A DNA stretch of 64,000 nt from Corythucha ciliata (Eukaryota > Arthropoda > Insecta > Hemiptera > Tingidae), in NCBI GenBank assembly GCA_038030265.1, contig CM075943.1:6758001-6822000 (forward strand), written 5' to 3'. How positions within the stretch are numbered: position 1 is the stretch's first letter; every line of letters starts with the position of its first letter. Shown here in pieces: positions 46,741 to 59,600 of the stretch. Under the pieces are notes generated by a model. That model saw nothing but the letters and a program-made list of their open reading frames with translations, was not told where the DNA came from and did not search any database. Made by a program: the position numbers and the translations under genes.

Positions 46741-46880
46741 GCGTTTTCCATATACACAAAATTCCGCTCTGGAGCTGAGCATTTCCACCCGTCTTCTCCG
46801 TTCCCATATGATATAATTCAGAGAAAAGACGGGTGGAAATGATCGGCTTCAGAGCGGAATTTTATGGAAATGGAAAATGC
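46741..46880. mobile_element. Palindromic MITE family P1, complete copy
   Basis: GCGTTTTCCATATACACAAA at the left pairs with the sequence ending GGAAAATGC at the right. Both arms contain AATTCCGCTCTG, CATTTCCACCCGTCTT and a central CATATGATATAATTCAG. Confidence 0.8.
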
Positions 46881-46949
46881 TGTAATTCTTCTTGCCCAAT
46901 ATGGAACGTTGTAGGTGATCAGTAAAGAGTGTGGCTGAATATTCAATTT

Positions 46950-48285
46950 AACCCGCAAAATCACTATTTTAAAGCCTAAAATTGTTAGAAATCGTGCCTT
47001 CTTGATCTAAATTCGCGGCTAAAATAGAGAAAATTCGCTGATCCCAAGTTTCTTCAGGTCCTTAAGCCGATTAAGTTGAGAATGCGCACTAATACACTCG
47101 CTGCTCTAGGGAGCCAGTACGGGGCGAAAATATTGAAAAAAGCTCTAGTATTCGGGACTAAAACTGCGTAAAAGCGTTCATCTGTGGTTTCTCACTGCAA
47201 CTTCCAGCCCAAAATTGAGAGAGAGAGAGAGAAAACGCTAATTCACGGTGTATAGGCGACACTATACGGCAAAAAGGGGGGGGGGGAACGAACGTGCAGT
47301 TCTTAGGCCAACCCCACAGCTAAAATGGCGAAAAAGCGCTAATTCAAAGCTATACAAAAAAAGAAACGCGGCTATTTAAAAAAATGTAATGCGGGGCTGC
47401 AATTGAGAGAAATGTGAAATTCACCACTGAAATTGCGAAAAACGATAATTCATAAAATTAAGAAAAATTGCTAATTATCAGCTAAAATTAAGCGAAACGA
47501 TAATGAGAAAAATCACTAATTAAATCGCCGCTAAAATTGAGAAAAAAATCACGAATTCGAAATTGAAAGCTCTAATTAGCGGCTAAAATTCGGACAAAAG
47601 GCGGTCCGAATTCGCGGTTGAAATTGAAAAAAATAGCTAATTAATTTGCGCCTAAAATTGAGAAAAATCGCGGATTTGCTGCTAAAATTTAGGAAATTGT
47701 GAATCCTTGGATTTTGAAGTCAACTTCTGGCTTATAACAGGAAAAACCGCTAATCCATAGCAATAAAAGCGGAAAGAAAAAATTGATAATGCGAAAATGT
47801 TTTTAAAAAACCCGCGAATTCAGCGGCCATTATTGAGCAAAAGCCCGGCTAAAATAGAGAAAACCGCTATTTTGCTGCTCAAATTGAGACCAAGTGCTCA
47901 TTCGCTGGTAAAAATGGCAAAATCAGAAGAATTTCAAGGATGAAATTGAAACGCTTTCACGGACTTGAAACGCTACTTGGCCGCAAAAACATGAGGATTT
48001 TCAAGTTCGTTGGTTAAAGAGCTCGTTCGCGGCTAAAATTTTGGAAAACGCAAATCCGTCGCCTCTGAGGTCAACTTTGGCGGGGTTAAAAATCGGTAAA
48101 AGCGTTAATCAATGGCACCAATTGAAAAAAAAAAAGTTTAGAATGTGGAGCAAAAATGTTTAAAACCCGCTAATTTGCTGCAATTATTGAAAATAATCAC
48201 TAACTAGCGCGTCTAAAATTAAGAAAAATGCTAGTTTGCAGCTCAAATTGAGAAACTATGCTAATTCGCTGCTATAAAAGGCTGT
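46950..48285 (+). repeat. Type A array, forward
   Basis: Long run of TAATTCGCGGCTAAAATT-type units. An insertion with AGAGAGAGAGAG lies at 47218-47231 and a 12-G run near 47277. Confidence 0.8.
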
Positions 48286-50005
48286 AGCGTAGGTAGGAAT
48301 TTGTCCTAGGGGGGGGGGGATCAGATTGAAATATCGTTACAGGGATGGCAGGGGGTAATTTCTCCCTAGTCTCTGTATAATAAACAAGAAATATAATTTT
48401 ACATAGCATTTTCCTGATTTTAGCCACGAATCGCCGCTATTTCACCTTTTCTAATCGCCAATTAGCGCTTACGACCATTTTAAGCCGCGAATTTCTCAAT
48501 TTCAGCCATGAACGAGTGCTTTTCGTCAACTTTACCAGCAGAATAACGTTTTTCTCAATTTTGACCGCGTGTATCGTTCTTCTTAATTTCAGCCGCGTAT
48601 TAGCGGTTTTGACCCCTCCCCCCATAGCTATTGAATTTGCGCATTTTCCCAACTTTAGCAGCAAAGCAGCGTTTTTATTCCGTGAGCGATGTTTCTTAAT
48701 TTTCCGCGAGTTTTAGCAGCAAATTAGCGATTATTTCAATTTTTTTAGCAGGGGATTAGCACTTTTTTCAGTTTTAGCTAAACACTACGTTTTTCTTAAG
48801 TGTTTTACTCATAAATTAGCCTCGAAATAGAGGGCTTTGCACAAATTAGAATTTTTTTGGTTCGCCATGCGCAATTTTTCTCAGTTTTACTTACCCGCGA
48901 ATTAGCGGATTTTTCACCCATTGCCATAAATTGCCGCTTTTTCTCAATTTCTGCCTCAGAAGTTGCCTTCAGAAAACATCATCAAACATCAGAAGCCGCG
49001 AATGGCAAATTAGATTTTTTCTCAATTTGAGCGAATTAGAGTTTTGCGCAATTTCAGCTGTAAATTGGTGGTTTTTTCCATTTTTAACCGTGAATTAGCA
49101 CTTTTTCTCAATTTAGCCTGAAAATAACCTTTAAAATCTCTTAAGTTTGGCCAGACTAATTGTTTATTTTCTAAATATTACCCGCAAATTAGCGGGTTTG
49201 TCACATTTCAGCACCGTATTACCAATTTTATGTTACTTTTATGTATAGATTATTGCTTCTTCTTAGTTCTAGCCCGTGAATCAGCGTTGTTTTTACTTAT
49301 AGCCGTGCAGGAATTTCCAGTTTTTTGAATTTTCGCCACAAAGTTGCCTTCAGAAGGCGCGTATTCAAATTAGAAATTTCAAATTTCACCACACTTTATC
49401 CGAGAATAATTAATGTTCTTCAATTTTAGCAGCGAATTTGCGCTTTTTCTGAATTTTAGCAGCGCAAGTAGCGTTCCCAACCCTTGCATTAACCGAATTT
49501 TCTCGATGTTTGCCAAGAATTGGTGTTTTCCTCTAGTTAAGCTGCAAATTAGGAGTTTTTTCCATTTTTGCAGAGAATTATCACTTCTTCTCAATATGAA
49601 CCGAAAATTCGCGTTTTTTCTTAATTGTAGCCGGGCTAATTAGTGATTTTTTCTAGTTGATTTTCTTCATTTGTATCCGCGAATAACCGTTTTTCCTCGA
49701 CTTTAAACCCACACATTTCAGTTGTGAATTTGCTATTTTGACAAATTTTCACCTGAAAGCGTCTTTTTTTGGTCAATATTATAAGTGATATCTCAATTTT
49801 AACCGCGGGGTTGGTCCAAAAACAACCCTTTTGCGTTGATTTTCACAATTTATACGTAGAATGGCAACCATGCACCGCGAATCAGCGATTTTGCGTGACG
49901 ATGACGCAGTCATAGCCACGAATATTAACGATTTTTATCAATTTTTTGCTTAAGGACCTAATGAAACTGGGGACACGGTGTATTTTCTCAATTTGAGCCA
50001 CCAGA
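48286..50005 (-). repeat. Third copy of the TIR element end plus type A array, reverse
   Basis: It begins GTAGCGTAGGTAGGAATTTG followed by a 10-G run and GATCAGATTGAAAT, the reverse complement of the right end of the two complete elements. Reverse type A units then run to about 50000. The other end (CGTACCTACGCC) is not found, so this copy looks truncated. Confidence 0.7.
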
Positions 50006-51090
50006 TTAGCGCTTTTGGGGGGCTCAATCGATATTTAGCCCACAGACTTTGAATTCAGAGACTAATTACGCTCGTTTCGCGCACTAAAACCCGATTTTAG
50101 CTAGTTCGTCTCACTAAGAAACCAATTTTTCAGAATTCGTTCGAAAAAAAAAACACACATTTTTGCGGGTGTGGCTCACAAGTGAAACAATTTCGCGGAT
50201 TTGACACATTAAAAAACCATTTTCGAGAGTATGGCTCGCTAACAAACGAGAAGTAATTACCTTCATAAAAGGCCAAACCCTGCGAATTTTGATTTATGAG
50301 AGCCAAAACTGCAAAATTGGCTTTTTCAGCGTCGAAATCCTAGAAATTTCTGTCGTCACGTGTCACTAACTTTCTTTGGTCAAGCCAACGAATTCGGATT
50401 TTTGAGAGTGCCAACACCTCGAAACCGGATTTTCAAGGGGCCAAACTGTGAAATTTCGGTGTTTTAATAACGAAACATGTGAAAAAATGGGTTATCAGGC
50501 GCGGGATCAGAGGACTTTTCACCTATAATAGATCATAACCCGCAACAATTTCATCCATACAAATCAAAATCACAATTAGAAGCTTTAGCTAAGCTGGCGA
50601 TTTTAGATTGTAGAGAAGCGTAATCCGAGACATTGGGTTTTCAGTCTTGCGACCTCCAGTTTCAGACACGCGGAAATGGTTTATCTTGTATGAAAAATCC
50701 GCAAAATCAGGCAGCCCCACAACATTGATTTTCCAGCCACGGCAACTCTCAGCTTTCGCGAAGAAAATCCTCGAATTTGATGTTTTTTAGATAGCGAAAT
50801 TTGAGCAATTGTTTCGAGTGAGCAGTGAGCCAAGCGCGCAGAAATGTCTCTTGAGGGTAAAATGCGTGAAATTGGTTAATGAATGTTCTAATCCCGCGAA
50901 ATTAATTTTTCAGTGAGTTAGACCCGCGAACAAATTTTGCGAGAAAAATTCTCAAAATTTGGTTTTTTCAAAATTAAATCTGAGTTTGCCTTTTAAGTTG
51001 AGTCGGACCTGCGAAAATGTATTTTTAGGGCGCAAAAATCCTTGAAATTGATTTTTTTAGTGAGCGTCGTAAGCGTGACCCTGAAGGATT
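50006..51090. repeat. Type G array
   Basis: Irregular units of about 33 bp with GCGAAATT(T/G), GGTTTTTCAG and TGAG(C/T) words, for example AACCGGATTTTCAAGGGG and GCGAAATTAATTTTTCAGTG. Confidence 0.5.
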
Positions 51091-51349
51091 TTTACACTAC
51101 GTTTCCGCTAATATCGGGGGGGGGGGGGTAGGCAGCTGTCCCACTAAGTCTTCGCTTTCGAGTCTAGGGGAGGGCAACTGCCCACCCCTACCCCCCTTCC
51201 CAATGGCTACTCCCATACACCCTCGTAATCCCTTCTTCTCAGACGACCTATTCCGCTTTCGCTCGTACGGTCCAATCTGTAAAGTCGTTTCCATTTTCCA
51301 TTGCCCTTGTCTTTAGCTGTGCAAGGCTCAGAGGCTTTAAACCCAACAC
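51091..51349. other. GC-richer spacer
   Basis: Starts with a 12-G run and holds CCCACCCCTACCCCCC. No gene. Confidence 0.4.
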
Positions 51350-51940
51350 CGTCAATACGTGATTTTAGCCGCTAAAGAGTAATTTTCCTTAATTTTATCC
51401 GTGAATTTGCACTTTTTCTCAATTTTCCCCCCAAATTAGAGTTTGTTTTTTTTTTACTTTGAGCCATGAATCAGCATTTTTTCAGATTGAGCCACGTACT
51501 TGCTTTCTGAATGAGCCGAGAATTCATGTTTTCGTAATTTTAGCCGCGAATTACAGCTTTTTCTCAAAACCATTGGTGAATTATCGATTTTTTCAATATT
51601 TTATCCGTTAACAAGAGTGTTTCGTAATTTTAAATGCGAATTACTTGTTTTTTACAATTTATCCGTGATTTTACAGCTTTTTCTCAATTTTAGCCGTAAA
51701 GTAACGTTTTACCTCGCGAATTAGTTAGGTATTTTTCTTAATTTTATCCGTGATTCAGCACTTATTCTCACTTCTGTCCGTGAATCAGTTATTTTTCTCA
51801 ATAGTTAAATCCGTGAATTTGCCATTTATCTCAATTTCAGCCCCAAACTAGCGTTATTTTCAATGTAATCAGGATTAATTCGGCACTTAGCGGAAGATTA
51901 GCCGCCCACGAGGAGGCGCGAACAGTAGCGTTTTCCATTT
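51350..51940 (-). repeat. Type A array, reverse, with P1 fragment
   Basis: TTTTTCTCAATTTTAGCCG-type units, ending at a fragment of the P1 palindrome (GTAGCGTTTTCCATTTGCAC, 51928-51947). Confidence 0.7.
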
Positions 51941-52148
51941 GCACAAAAATCCGAGGGCCACCAAAATCCAACATTAAAAATCATAATTTACCACTGTAGG
52001 CCACGGGCGGGCCATTGTGAAAGGCTCAGCGGGCCACCTCTTGGTCTACTTCTTCAAATCGTCAAATTGTTCCCCAGAAACTAAATTTTCACAAAAAAGG
52101 TTCAGAATCCGTCAAAAACTAACATTTCTGCTGGGAAACTGACGTTGT

Positions 52149-54644
52149 CAGGGGCGTAGGTACGGGGGGGATTTGGGGGATAGATCCCCCCCCCCCACAG
52201 AGCTACAAGTAGACGAACGAAGAAGCATTAGTACCATAAAGAAGAGCCCCATAAAACCTCCAAAAATGAGCGGTTCACATTGAAGTTTGGGTAAGCAGAT
52301 TTTCTGGACTTGAAGCAGCCCGAAAAGGTCCGAGTACGTCCAGCTTTTTCCTTGGACTTCAGACCTAACGCAGTAGTGTACCAAGGTACGGGGGGGGGGG
52401 GTTCGCCTCGGACCCTGTATCAGACAAAAATCGGCAATTTTCAAGAGTTTCGTGATTGTTATTAATTGCAAGTAATTAAAAATTACTTGAGTAGTACATT
52501 CGGTTTTTATTTAACCCCCCCCCCCTTTTATGAAAACAGGGTTTAAATCATTTTGTACAGAAACAAGTTTCCTTGTACATCCAGGATTTTTAGGAATTTT
52601 GAGTGAGACGTTTGACAAAGAGATTTGTTTCGGCCTCGAAAATGGAGTGCTGCTACTCCGAAACTAGTCGGCCATAAATAAAAACCGAATGTACTACTCA
52701 AATAATTTTTAATTACTTAAAAATCGGTAGTATTCGTTCGTCGCTAAAAAGCGCTGATTCGTGGTCTCGCGATGCATCTTCCAAACTAAAATTAAGAAAA
52801 AAATCGCTGATTCACGGTACATGGAGGCCATTCTTCGAATAAATTGTGGAAATAAACGCAAAAGTGTTGTATTTGGGCAAACCCCGCGGTTAAAGTTGAG
52901 AAAACACGCTATAATATTGACAAATAAAAGACGTTTTCAGGTTCAAATTGGACAAAAATGGCAAATTCGCAACTGAAATGGCGTAAAATCGCCCCTTCGT
53001 GTATGCAAAAGGGAATAGGATGATGAGTGGCCGCAAAATTAGCACAAAACGCTATTACACAGCTGAAATTGGGAAAAAGTCGCTAATTTGAAATTTTCAG
53101 ATATAAAGTTGTGGAAAAACGTTAATTCGCGGATACGAAACGAAGAAAATTACTAATTCGCGGCAAAAATTGAAAAAATCACCAATTAACGCAGCTAAAA
53201 TTAAGAAAAACGTTAATTTCGTGTTCAAATTGGGGAAAAGTGCTAATTATCAGTTAAAAATGAAAAAAATTGCTAATTTGCAGCTTAAATTGAGTCAAAC
53301 GCCAATTCTTGGTAAAACTGGACAAAAATCGGTAGGTAATGCACGGTTTGGAAACGCTACCACGATGCTAAAATTTGGAAAAAGCAAAAATTCGCTGCTA
53401 AAATTAAGAAACATCACTAATTCTCGAATTAAGTGTCGTAAAATTTTTAATTTAAAAATAATTATTTTTTGACAGAAATGGATGAATAGATGCTCATTCT
53501 TTGATTTGAAAAAAAATAAATTTATAATTGAAATTCGCCCCTTCTGAAGGCAATGTTGTGGCTAAAGTTCAGAAAAATGGCAAACTCATGCATGGCTATT
53601 GTATAACGTAAAAAAATACGATAATTCACGGCTAGAACTGAAAAGAAGCAATAATCTATACCTACAAAAGTTTTATAGTTTTGCTAATGCGGTGGTAAAA
53701 TGTGAAAAACCGCTAATTTGCGGGTAATATTTAGAAAATGAAATGATCAGTCTGGTCAAAATTAAGAGAAAGGTTAATTTTAAGCCTAAAAATTGAGAAA
53801 ATTGCTAATTTGCGGCTAAAAATGGAAAAATCGCCAATTTACAGCTAAAGTTGCGCTAAACGCCAATTTCTGACTGAAATTGAGAAAATTCGCTAATTCA
53901 CAGGTTTGAAACGCTACGACGTGTCGCCGCTACAATTTAAAAAAAGCGCTAGTTCGTGGTTGAAATTGAGAAAAATTCTAATTTGCGCCAAAAACTGAAT
54001 ACACGCAAATTTGCGGATTCTGAAGGCAACTTTTCAGGCTGAAATTGAAAGAAAGCGCCAATTTATGGCAATAGGCGAAGAAACCGCTTATTCGCGAGTA
54101 AACTAAGAAAAATCGCTCATGCATTGCGTATGGTGAACCAAAAAAATTCTAATCGTGAAAAGTCCCCTTATTTTGCTGCTAATATTGAGGAAAACACTTA
54201 AGAAAAACGTTAATTTCAAGCTAAAACTGAGAAAAGTGCTAATCCCCTGGAAAAAAATTTAATAAATCGGTAAACGCCAAAACTCTTGGATAATTAAGAA
54301 ACATCGCTCACGGGATGAAAACGATACTTTGCTGCTAAAGTTGAGAAAATGCGTAAATTCATGGCTATGGGAGGGGTCGGGGCAAAACCGCTAATCTGCG
54401 GCTGAAATTGAGAAGAACTATACAATCGGCCAAAATTGAGAAAAGCGCTAATTTGCGGGTAGAGTCCAAAAATCGCCCCTAACTGAGAGATTGAAGCTAT
54501 GATGAGGCCAGCAAGATGTCCAGATTCAAGAGTGTGCTGGCTGGGTGGAATGATGACTAAAACGTGAAATTACCTCCCTCTCCTCACCCTTACGAGATTT
54601 CAATCTGATCCCCCCCCCATGACAGATTCCTACCTACGCCACTG
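52149..54644 (+). mobile_element. Non-autonomous hAT-type TIR element carrying type A minisatellite, copy 2
   Basis: The ends CAGGGGCGTAGGTACGGG and TCCTACCTACGCCACTG are flanked by exact 8-bp duplications GACGTTGT (52141-52148 and 54645-54652). The outer 230 bp (left) and 120 bp (right) match copy 1. Type A units fill 52740-54500, more than twice as many as in copy 1. A palindrome is nested at 52469-52719. There is no transposase; the frames at 52761-52976 and 53170-53472 are read-through. Confidence 0.88.
52469..52719. mobile_element. Nested hairpin MITE
   Basis: AAGTAATTAAAAATTACTTG plus AGTAGTACATTCGG at the left is matched by its complement at the right over about 45 bp. It is absent from copy 1 of the host element, so it inserted later. 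Confidence 0.75.
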
Positions 54645-54709
54645 GACGTTGTAGTCTTCTATTCAGGATTTTCTGTCTACACTATATTCTATCTATATAC
54701 TGATACTTG

Positions 54710-54975
54710 TATAGGAAGGCTTAGCCCTCCAATACGGGGTGACCGACTTTTCAACGTCTTGCCTGAGAGACGTGAAAAACTCTGAAATTGAATATTTTAT
54801 TCCGAAGCAGACATCAATTCACGCAAAAGCCGAAGTGTTACCCCAAAACCGAAGTTGTCACAACACACCTGGCGATTTCACCCTAAAACTGGTGGTTTGA
54901 ACCCAAACGCATGATTTTATGTCAAAACTGACGACTCTGTGTTGTTAAAATGGTACACTTTAGCACACCCCCGGC
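54710..54975 (-). repeat. Type F array with unique tail, copy 2
   Basis: Reverse complement of 5160-5445: CTCCAATACGGGGTGACCG and CAACGTCTTGCCTGAGAGAC are the tail, and type F units follow to about 54975. Confidence 0.7.
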
Positions 54976-55363
54976 CAACTCGATGCAGGCGAAGATCCAC
55001 TCCCCATTAATGTGGGGAAGAGACCTAAAGTTCATTTCAATTCAATTCCCTCCCCCCAATTGATCACACGACCAAGCTAGCGGCCGCTGCACCGGCACAA
55101 CCTCAATATGACCATTCCTCTAGTTGTTGATAAACAAGCAACTGGTCCGCAAGAGCCGGCAATCGCATGAAAACCGACTGGCACATGGCCAACGTTAGGC
55201 GCACCACACGTCGACCATCGATTTTATCTCCTGAAGATTCAGGCGAAGGACCAGGGCCCGGTCAGAACCCATTTGAATATACTCCCCACATACATATTCC
55301 ATAACGCCGTGACTTCCTACCGTCCTGAAAGCCATCATGAACAGAATTCTCGATTAGAGAAGC
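54976..55363. other. GC-richer sequence downstream of unidentified gene
   Basis: Minus-strand open segments here (for example VHDGFQDGRKSRRYGICMW near 55345-55275) look coding in composition but do not join in frame to the exons at 55626-55487. They may be later exons, or a broken part of the same gene. Confidence 0.35.
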
Positions 55364-55486
55364 CCTAGGTGATTACAAAATCTTGAAAATCAGCAAAATT
55401 CTACGATTTTCTGCTGTAAATCCTAGCCAAGCCGACAGCGGCCATGACACAAGTTTTGGCAAAGTTAAGCTTCAAACGTTACTCAC

Positions 55487-55813
55487 CCAGCCCATCATCG
55501 ACATCGTACTCATTCTGCAGATACTCCGATGCTGTAGCAATGAGACTTCGACCGGGTATATCATCATGGAATGAGCTCTCATAATCCAAATTAGGGGAAG
55601 GCGCCGGGGAAATATAGTCCTCGTCCCTTTAAGAAGGGCCAAATTGGAAACATATTATTTTACAACAGCGCCCTTCATAAGTAATCCGACTCACCAAGCT
55701 TTATTCGGTCCCATTTCCTCTAAAGAAGGCAACAGTAAATCGTTGTCGTTCTCCTCGACAGACGAAGTAACCAGACCGATGCAATCGCTCACCGCTTCAA
55801 ATGTAGGATCCAT
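55487..55813 (-). CDS. Unidentified gene, first two coding exons
   Basis: Exon 1 (55813-55695) starts MDPTFEAVSDCIGL and ends at the donor GTGAGT. Exon 2 (55626-55487) begins after TTCTTAAAG, completes the split Trp codon and reads DEDYISPAPSPNLDYESS through IPGRSLIATASEYLQ to VDDGL, ending at another GTGAGT. Acidic, with no recognised domain. The next acceptor, CACCTAG at 55365, gives a stop after a few codons in the expected frame (total about 89 aa), while the neighbouring frame stays open for about 33 codons. So either the protein is short, a further exon was missed, or there is an indel. It is head-to-head with PDCL3/VIAF, 828 bp between start codons. Not recognised. Confidence 0.5.
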
Positions 55814-56641
55814 TTTAACGCCGCCTTCATACCGGATTGAAGTCGACGTTTCAATAATTACTCAAAATCGGAGTACGCTGAGTTTCGATGAGATAATAAA
55901 AACAAGTTTTATGACGCGGTGAACTTAGAGCAGAAAATTAAACGAAAAAAAAAACTGGATGAATGGTGATTTCTTGTGAAGTGAAAGAGAAACCAAAGGT
56001 CACATTTACGGTTCACAGACTAGAAGGTTATATAGAAACCGTGTAATCAAAAAGGTGAGTTTTCGCGATCTAGGAATAAACTTTTGTAAAATTTTGAATT
56101 AATAATTTTTCAACGTGAAAATCTTCGTTTAAAAGTGAATATTATTGTTACGGAAAACTTCTCTAAAACAGCACGGGGTGAGTGGCTTTTGAACTGGTTT
56201 TAGTTCCAGTGTACCGAAATCATTTTAATTCCGTTCTGACTCAGATTCAATGTAAAAATAAGCTCAAGATGCGTTAATTTGTAGAAATTTCAATATTTTC
56301 TTGAGAACGAAAAATTTAACGAGACGCTGTGGGTAACATGAGACGAATTGCACGTGTCCCTCGCTGTCTAATTTTACCTACGCTACACTATCAATTTCGT
56401 TTTTCGGAACAACAGTCTGATCTTAAATATTTCAAGTCTTAAGCTGAGAATGTGAAGACGAAATATTCACCGTTAATTTTGTTATTTGCAGGACGTTTTT
56501 CCTTTTCGACCGACCCGCTGACCTCTTTATCCATATAAGGAGATTTACCCCCCAGTGATTCACCCTCAGCTCTGGTGAAGGAACCTCTGGAACAGAACGA
56601 CAGCTAAAACAGTAAAATCGTCCTTTCGACAGAACTTCAAG
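55814..56641. promoter_or_regulatory. Shared upstream region between two divergent genes
   Basis: This 828-bp interval separates two divergent start codons and must hold both promoters or a bidirectional one. A TTTGCAG acceptor near 56487-56493 suggests a non-coding 5' exon of the plus-strand gene. No TATA box is evident. Almost free of arrays, unlike its surroundings. Confidence 0.5.
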
Positions 56642-59600
56642 ATGCAGGTAATAAACCTTTTTTTTTTTTTATGTGCTTTATGCTGACAGGCAGGGCAGTT
56701 TTTAGGGGTAGGCGACGTCAGGGAATTTGAAAGTGGTCAGGGAATCCGGGAAAAGTCAGAGAATTTTTTGATGTTGACGCAAAAGTCAGGGAAAAATGAG
56801 CGAACATCTTCTTTGCCTTAGATTTTCCTAGTATTTGGTGAGACAACGAATTGGACTAATGCGAGCTCTTCGACTGTCTCTTTCGTTCTCGATTTTTTTA
56901 GTTATACGTTATACCAGTCAGTTGCGGATTCAGGATTTGTTCAAGGCTTAAGAAATTGTGTGCTTTGCTCTATTAAAACTGGCTCGACAGCTGACAGTTA
57001 TTCTCTGCCCAAAAATTGCTAAACTTGCTATTCCAACCATAAAAAAAAAAAAAAAAAACACGGCTAAACCGATTATACTCGCACCCCAAAATGACAACAA
57101 GCTGACGATTCGCAGCGGATTGTGCGCTAAAAATAGGGAAACTGGTAATTCCCACTTTGGAAATGACTTCAAGCGCGCTGAAAAACCCTTGAACAGATCA
57201 TGATCCCCGCCCTGAAACTGGCTAAATCGACCATTTAGCTAGCCAAAAATGCCCAAGCTGGCAATATTCAGGCGCCAAAAATGGCTGAAAATTCAAGCCA
57301 TTAGCTTGACGGACTATTTGCGAAGAAAAAAACGGTTAAACTGACTAGTTCCGCCCCAAAATGGCCAAACTTGACTATTTGAGCGCTAAAAAATAGATGA
57401 CAGGCAATTCTTGCTCAAAAAACAGACAAACCGACTCTACGCAACCTAAAACCGGCTGAACTTATGGTTCGTGCTGTACTATGACCAGTTTTCGGCTGAG
57501 CATCGAATTTTCAAACACCCTTGTATAAGTGTTTAATTTCGTAGACTTGGTTCTTCCCATGTTACGCGAATTCGGTCAGGGAATTTCACGTAACTGGTCA
57601 GGGTGAACCGGGAAAAAGTAAGGAAATTCCGTTCGACCCATTCTATGGCAATCTCCAACCACAGCAAAGCTCCAACCACAGCCAAACTCCAACCACAGCG
57701 AAGCGTTTTTCTTAATTTTAGCAGCGCTAATTAGTGATTTTCCAAAATTTACCGTTTTTATGTCATTTTTTTAGACTCCCATTAACAATTTTTTTTTTCA
57801 CTTCTAACTACGGATTGGCGATTTTTCTCAGTTTTACCCGCGAGTTAGCGGTTTTTTCGCCTATTGCCACAAATTGGCGCTTTTTCCCAATTTCAGCCTC
57901 AAAATTCTCCCTTCAGAAACAGCGAATTGGAGTTTATTCTGTTTTTGACGCAAATTAAAATTTTTCTCAATTTTTGCCGAGAATTATCGCTTTTCCTTCA
58001 TTTTAGCAGCGTCGTAATAGCCGTTTCCAACCCGTGCATTACCGAATTTTCTCAATTTTTGCCAAGAATTGGCGCTGTCCTCAATTTAACCTGCAAGTTA
58101 GCAATTTTGTCCCATTTTTAGCTGAGAATTAGCACTTTGTCTCAATTTGAACTGAAAATTAGCTTCTTTTTAGTTGCAGCAATTTTTCCAATTTTGGCGG
58201 CGAATTAGTAATTTTCTTCATTTGTGTCCGCGATTTAACGTTTTTCCTCAACTTTATATCCGCAAATTAGCGATTTTTCTCAATTTCAGCTGTGAAATAT
58301 CGTTATCTACTAACTTGGCGGCGAATTATCAACTACTCATTTTTATACGCCAATGGGAGCGATTTTTCGCAATTTCATTTCTGAATTTGCCATTTTTGCC
58401 CAATTTTAACCTGAAAGCGTTTTTTTTTTTGTCAATATTATTGTGTGTTTTCTCATTTTTTAGCCGCGAGATTAAACAACATTTTTCCGTTGATTTACAC
58501 AATTTATTCGTAGAATAGCCTCCATGCACCTCGAATCAGCACTTTTTCGCAGTTATAGCCACGAATATTACAGATTTTTCCAATTTTTGCCGCGTCAGCA
58601 AGTTGCAAATTACCGATCATCACTTTATTGGGCTCAAGGGCCTAACGAAACTGCAGACATAGTGCATTTTCTCTTTTTAGCTGCGAATTTTCCTCAAGAG
58701 AGCGGTAATTTTCTCAATTTGAGCCACCAGAATAGCGCTTGCGAATAATCAATGGAATAATCAGCCCACACTCTTTGCTGATATCACTTGCAACGTTATG
58801 TCCTCCAGGTCGTATATGTAGACTGAAATTCGTAGAAAGGAGCCAAATCGCAGTCCAACCGTCCGATCTCTTCACATAACTACATCCAACCACAGCCAAA
58901 CTCCAACCACATCCAAACTCCAACCTCAGCAGAGCTCCAACCACAGCCAGACTCCAGCCACAGCCAATCTCAAACCACAGCAATGCTCCAACCACAGTAA
59001 AACTCCTACCACAGCAGTGGTCTAATCACTGCAAAGCTCCAACCACAGCAAAGCTCCAACCTCAGCAAAACTCCAACCACAGCCAGACTCCAGCCACAGC
59101 CAATCTCAAACCGCAGCAATGCTCCAACCACATCAAAGCTCCAACCACAGCAAAACTCCAACCACAGCAAAGCTCCAACCACAGCCAAACTCCCACCACA
59201 GCATCACTTTAACCATAGCAGAGCATTTTTCTTAATTTTAGCCGCGTTAGTTTTGGGGGATTTTCTAAAATTAACCGTTTATTTTTTTTTTTTGTCATTT
59301 TAGACTGGCATTAACACATTTTTTCACTTATAGCTACGGGTTAGCGCTTTTCCTCAGTTTTAGCCGCGAATTAGCAGGTTTTCCCACCTATAGCCCTGAA
59401 TTGGCGCTTTTTCTCAATTGTTGCCACTAATAAATTGCCTTCAAATACGCGAATTGACGTATTTTCTTTGTTAGACGCAAATCGAAATTGTTCTATAATT
59501 ATTTTAGCCGCGAATAAGAAGTGATTTTCCTCTTCAGCCGCGTATTTGTGTTTTTTCTCAATGTTAGCTGCTTAGAGATATTTTTTTTGCAGCGAATTAG

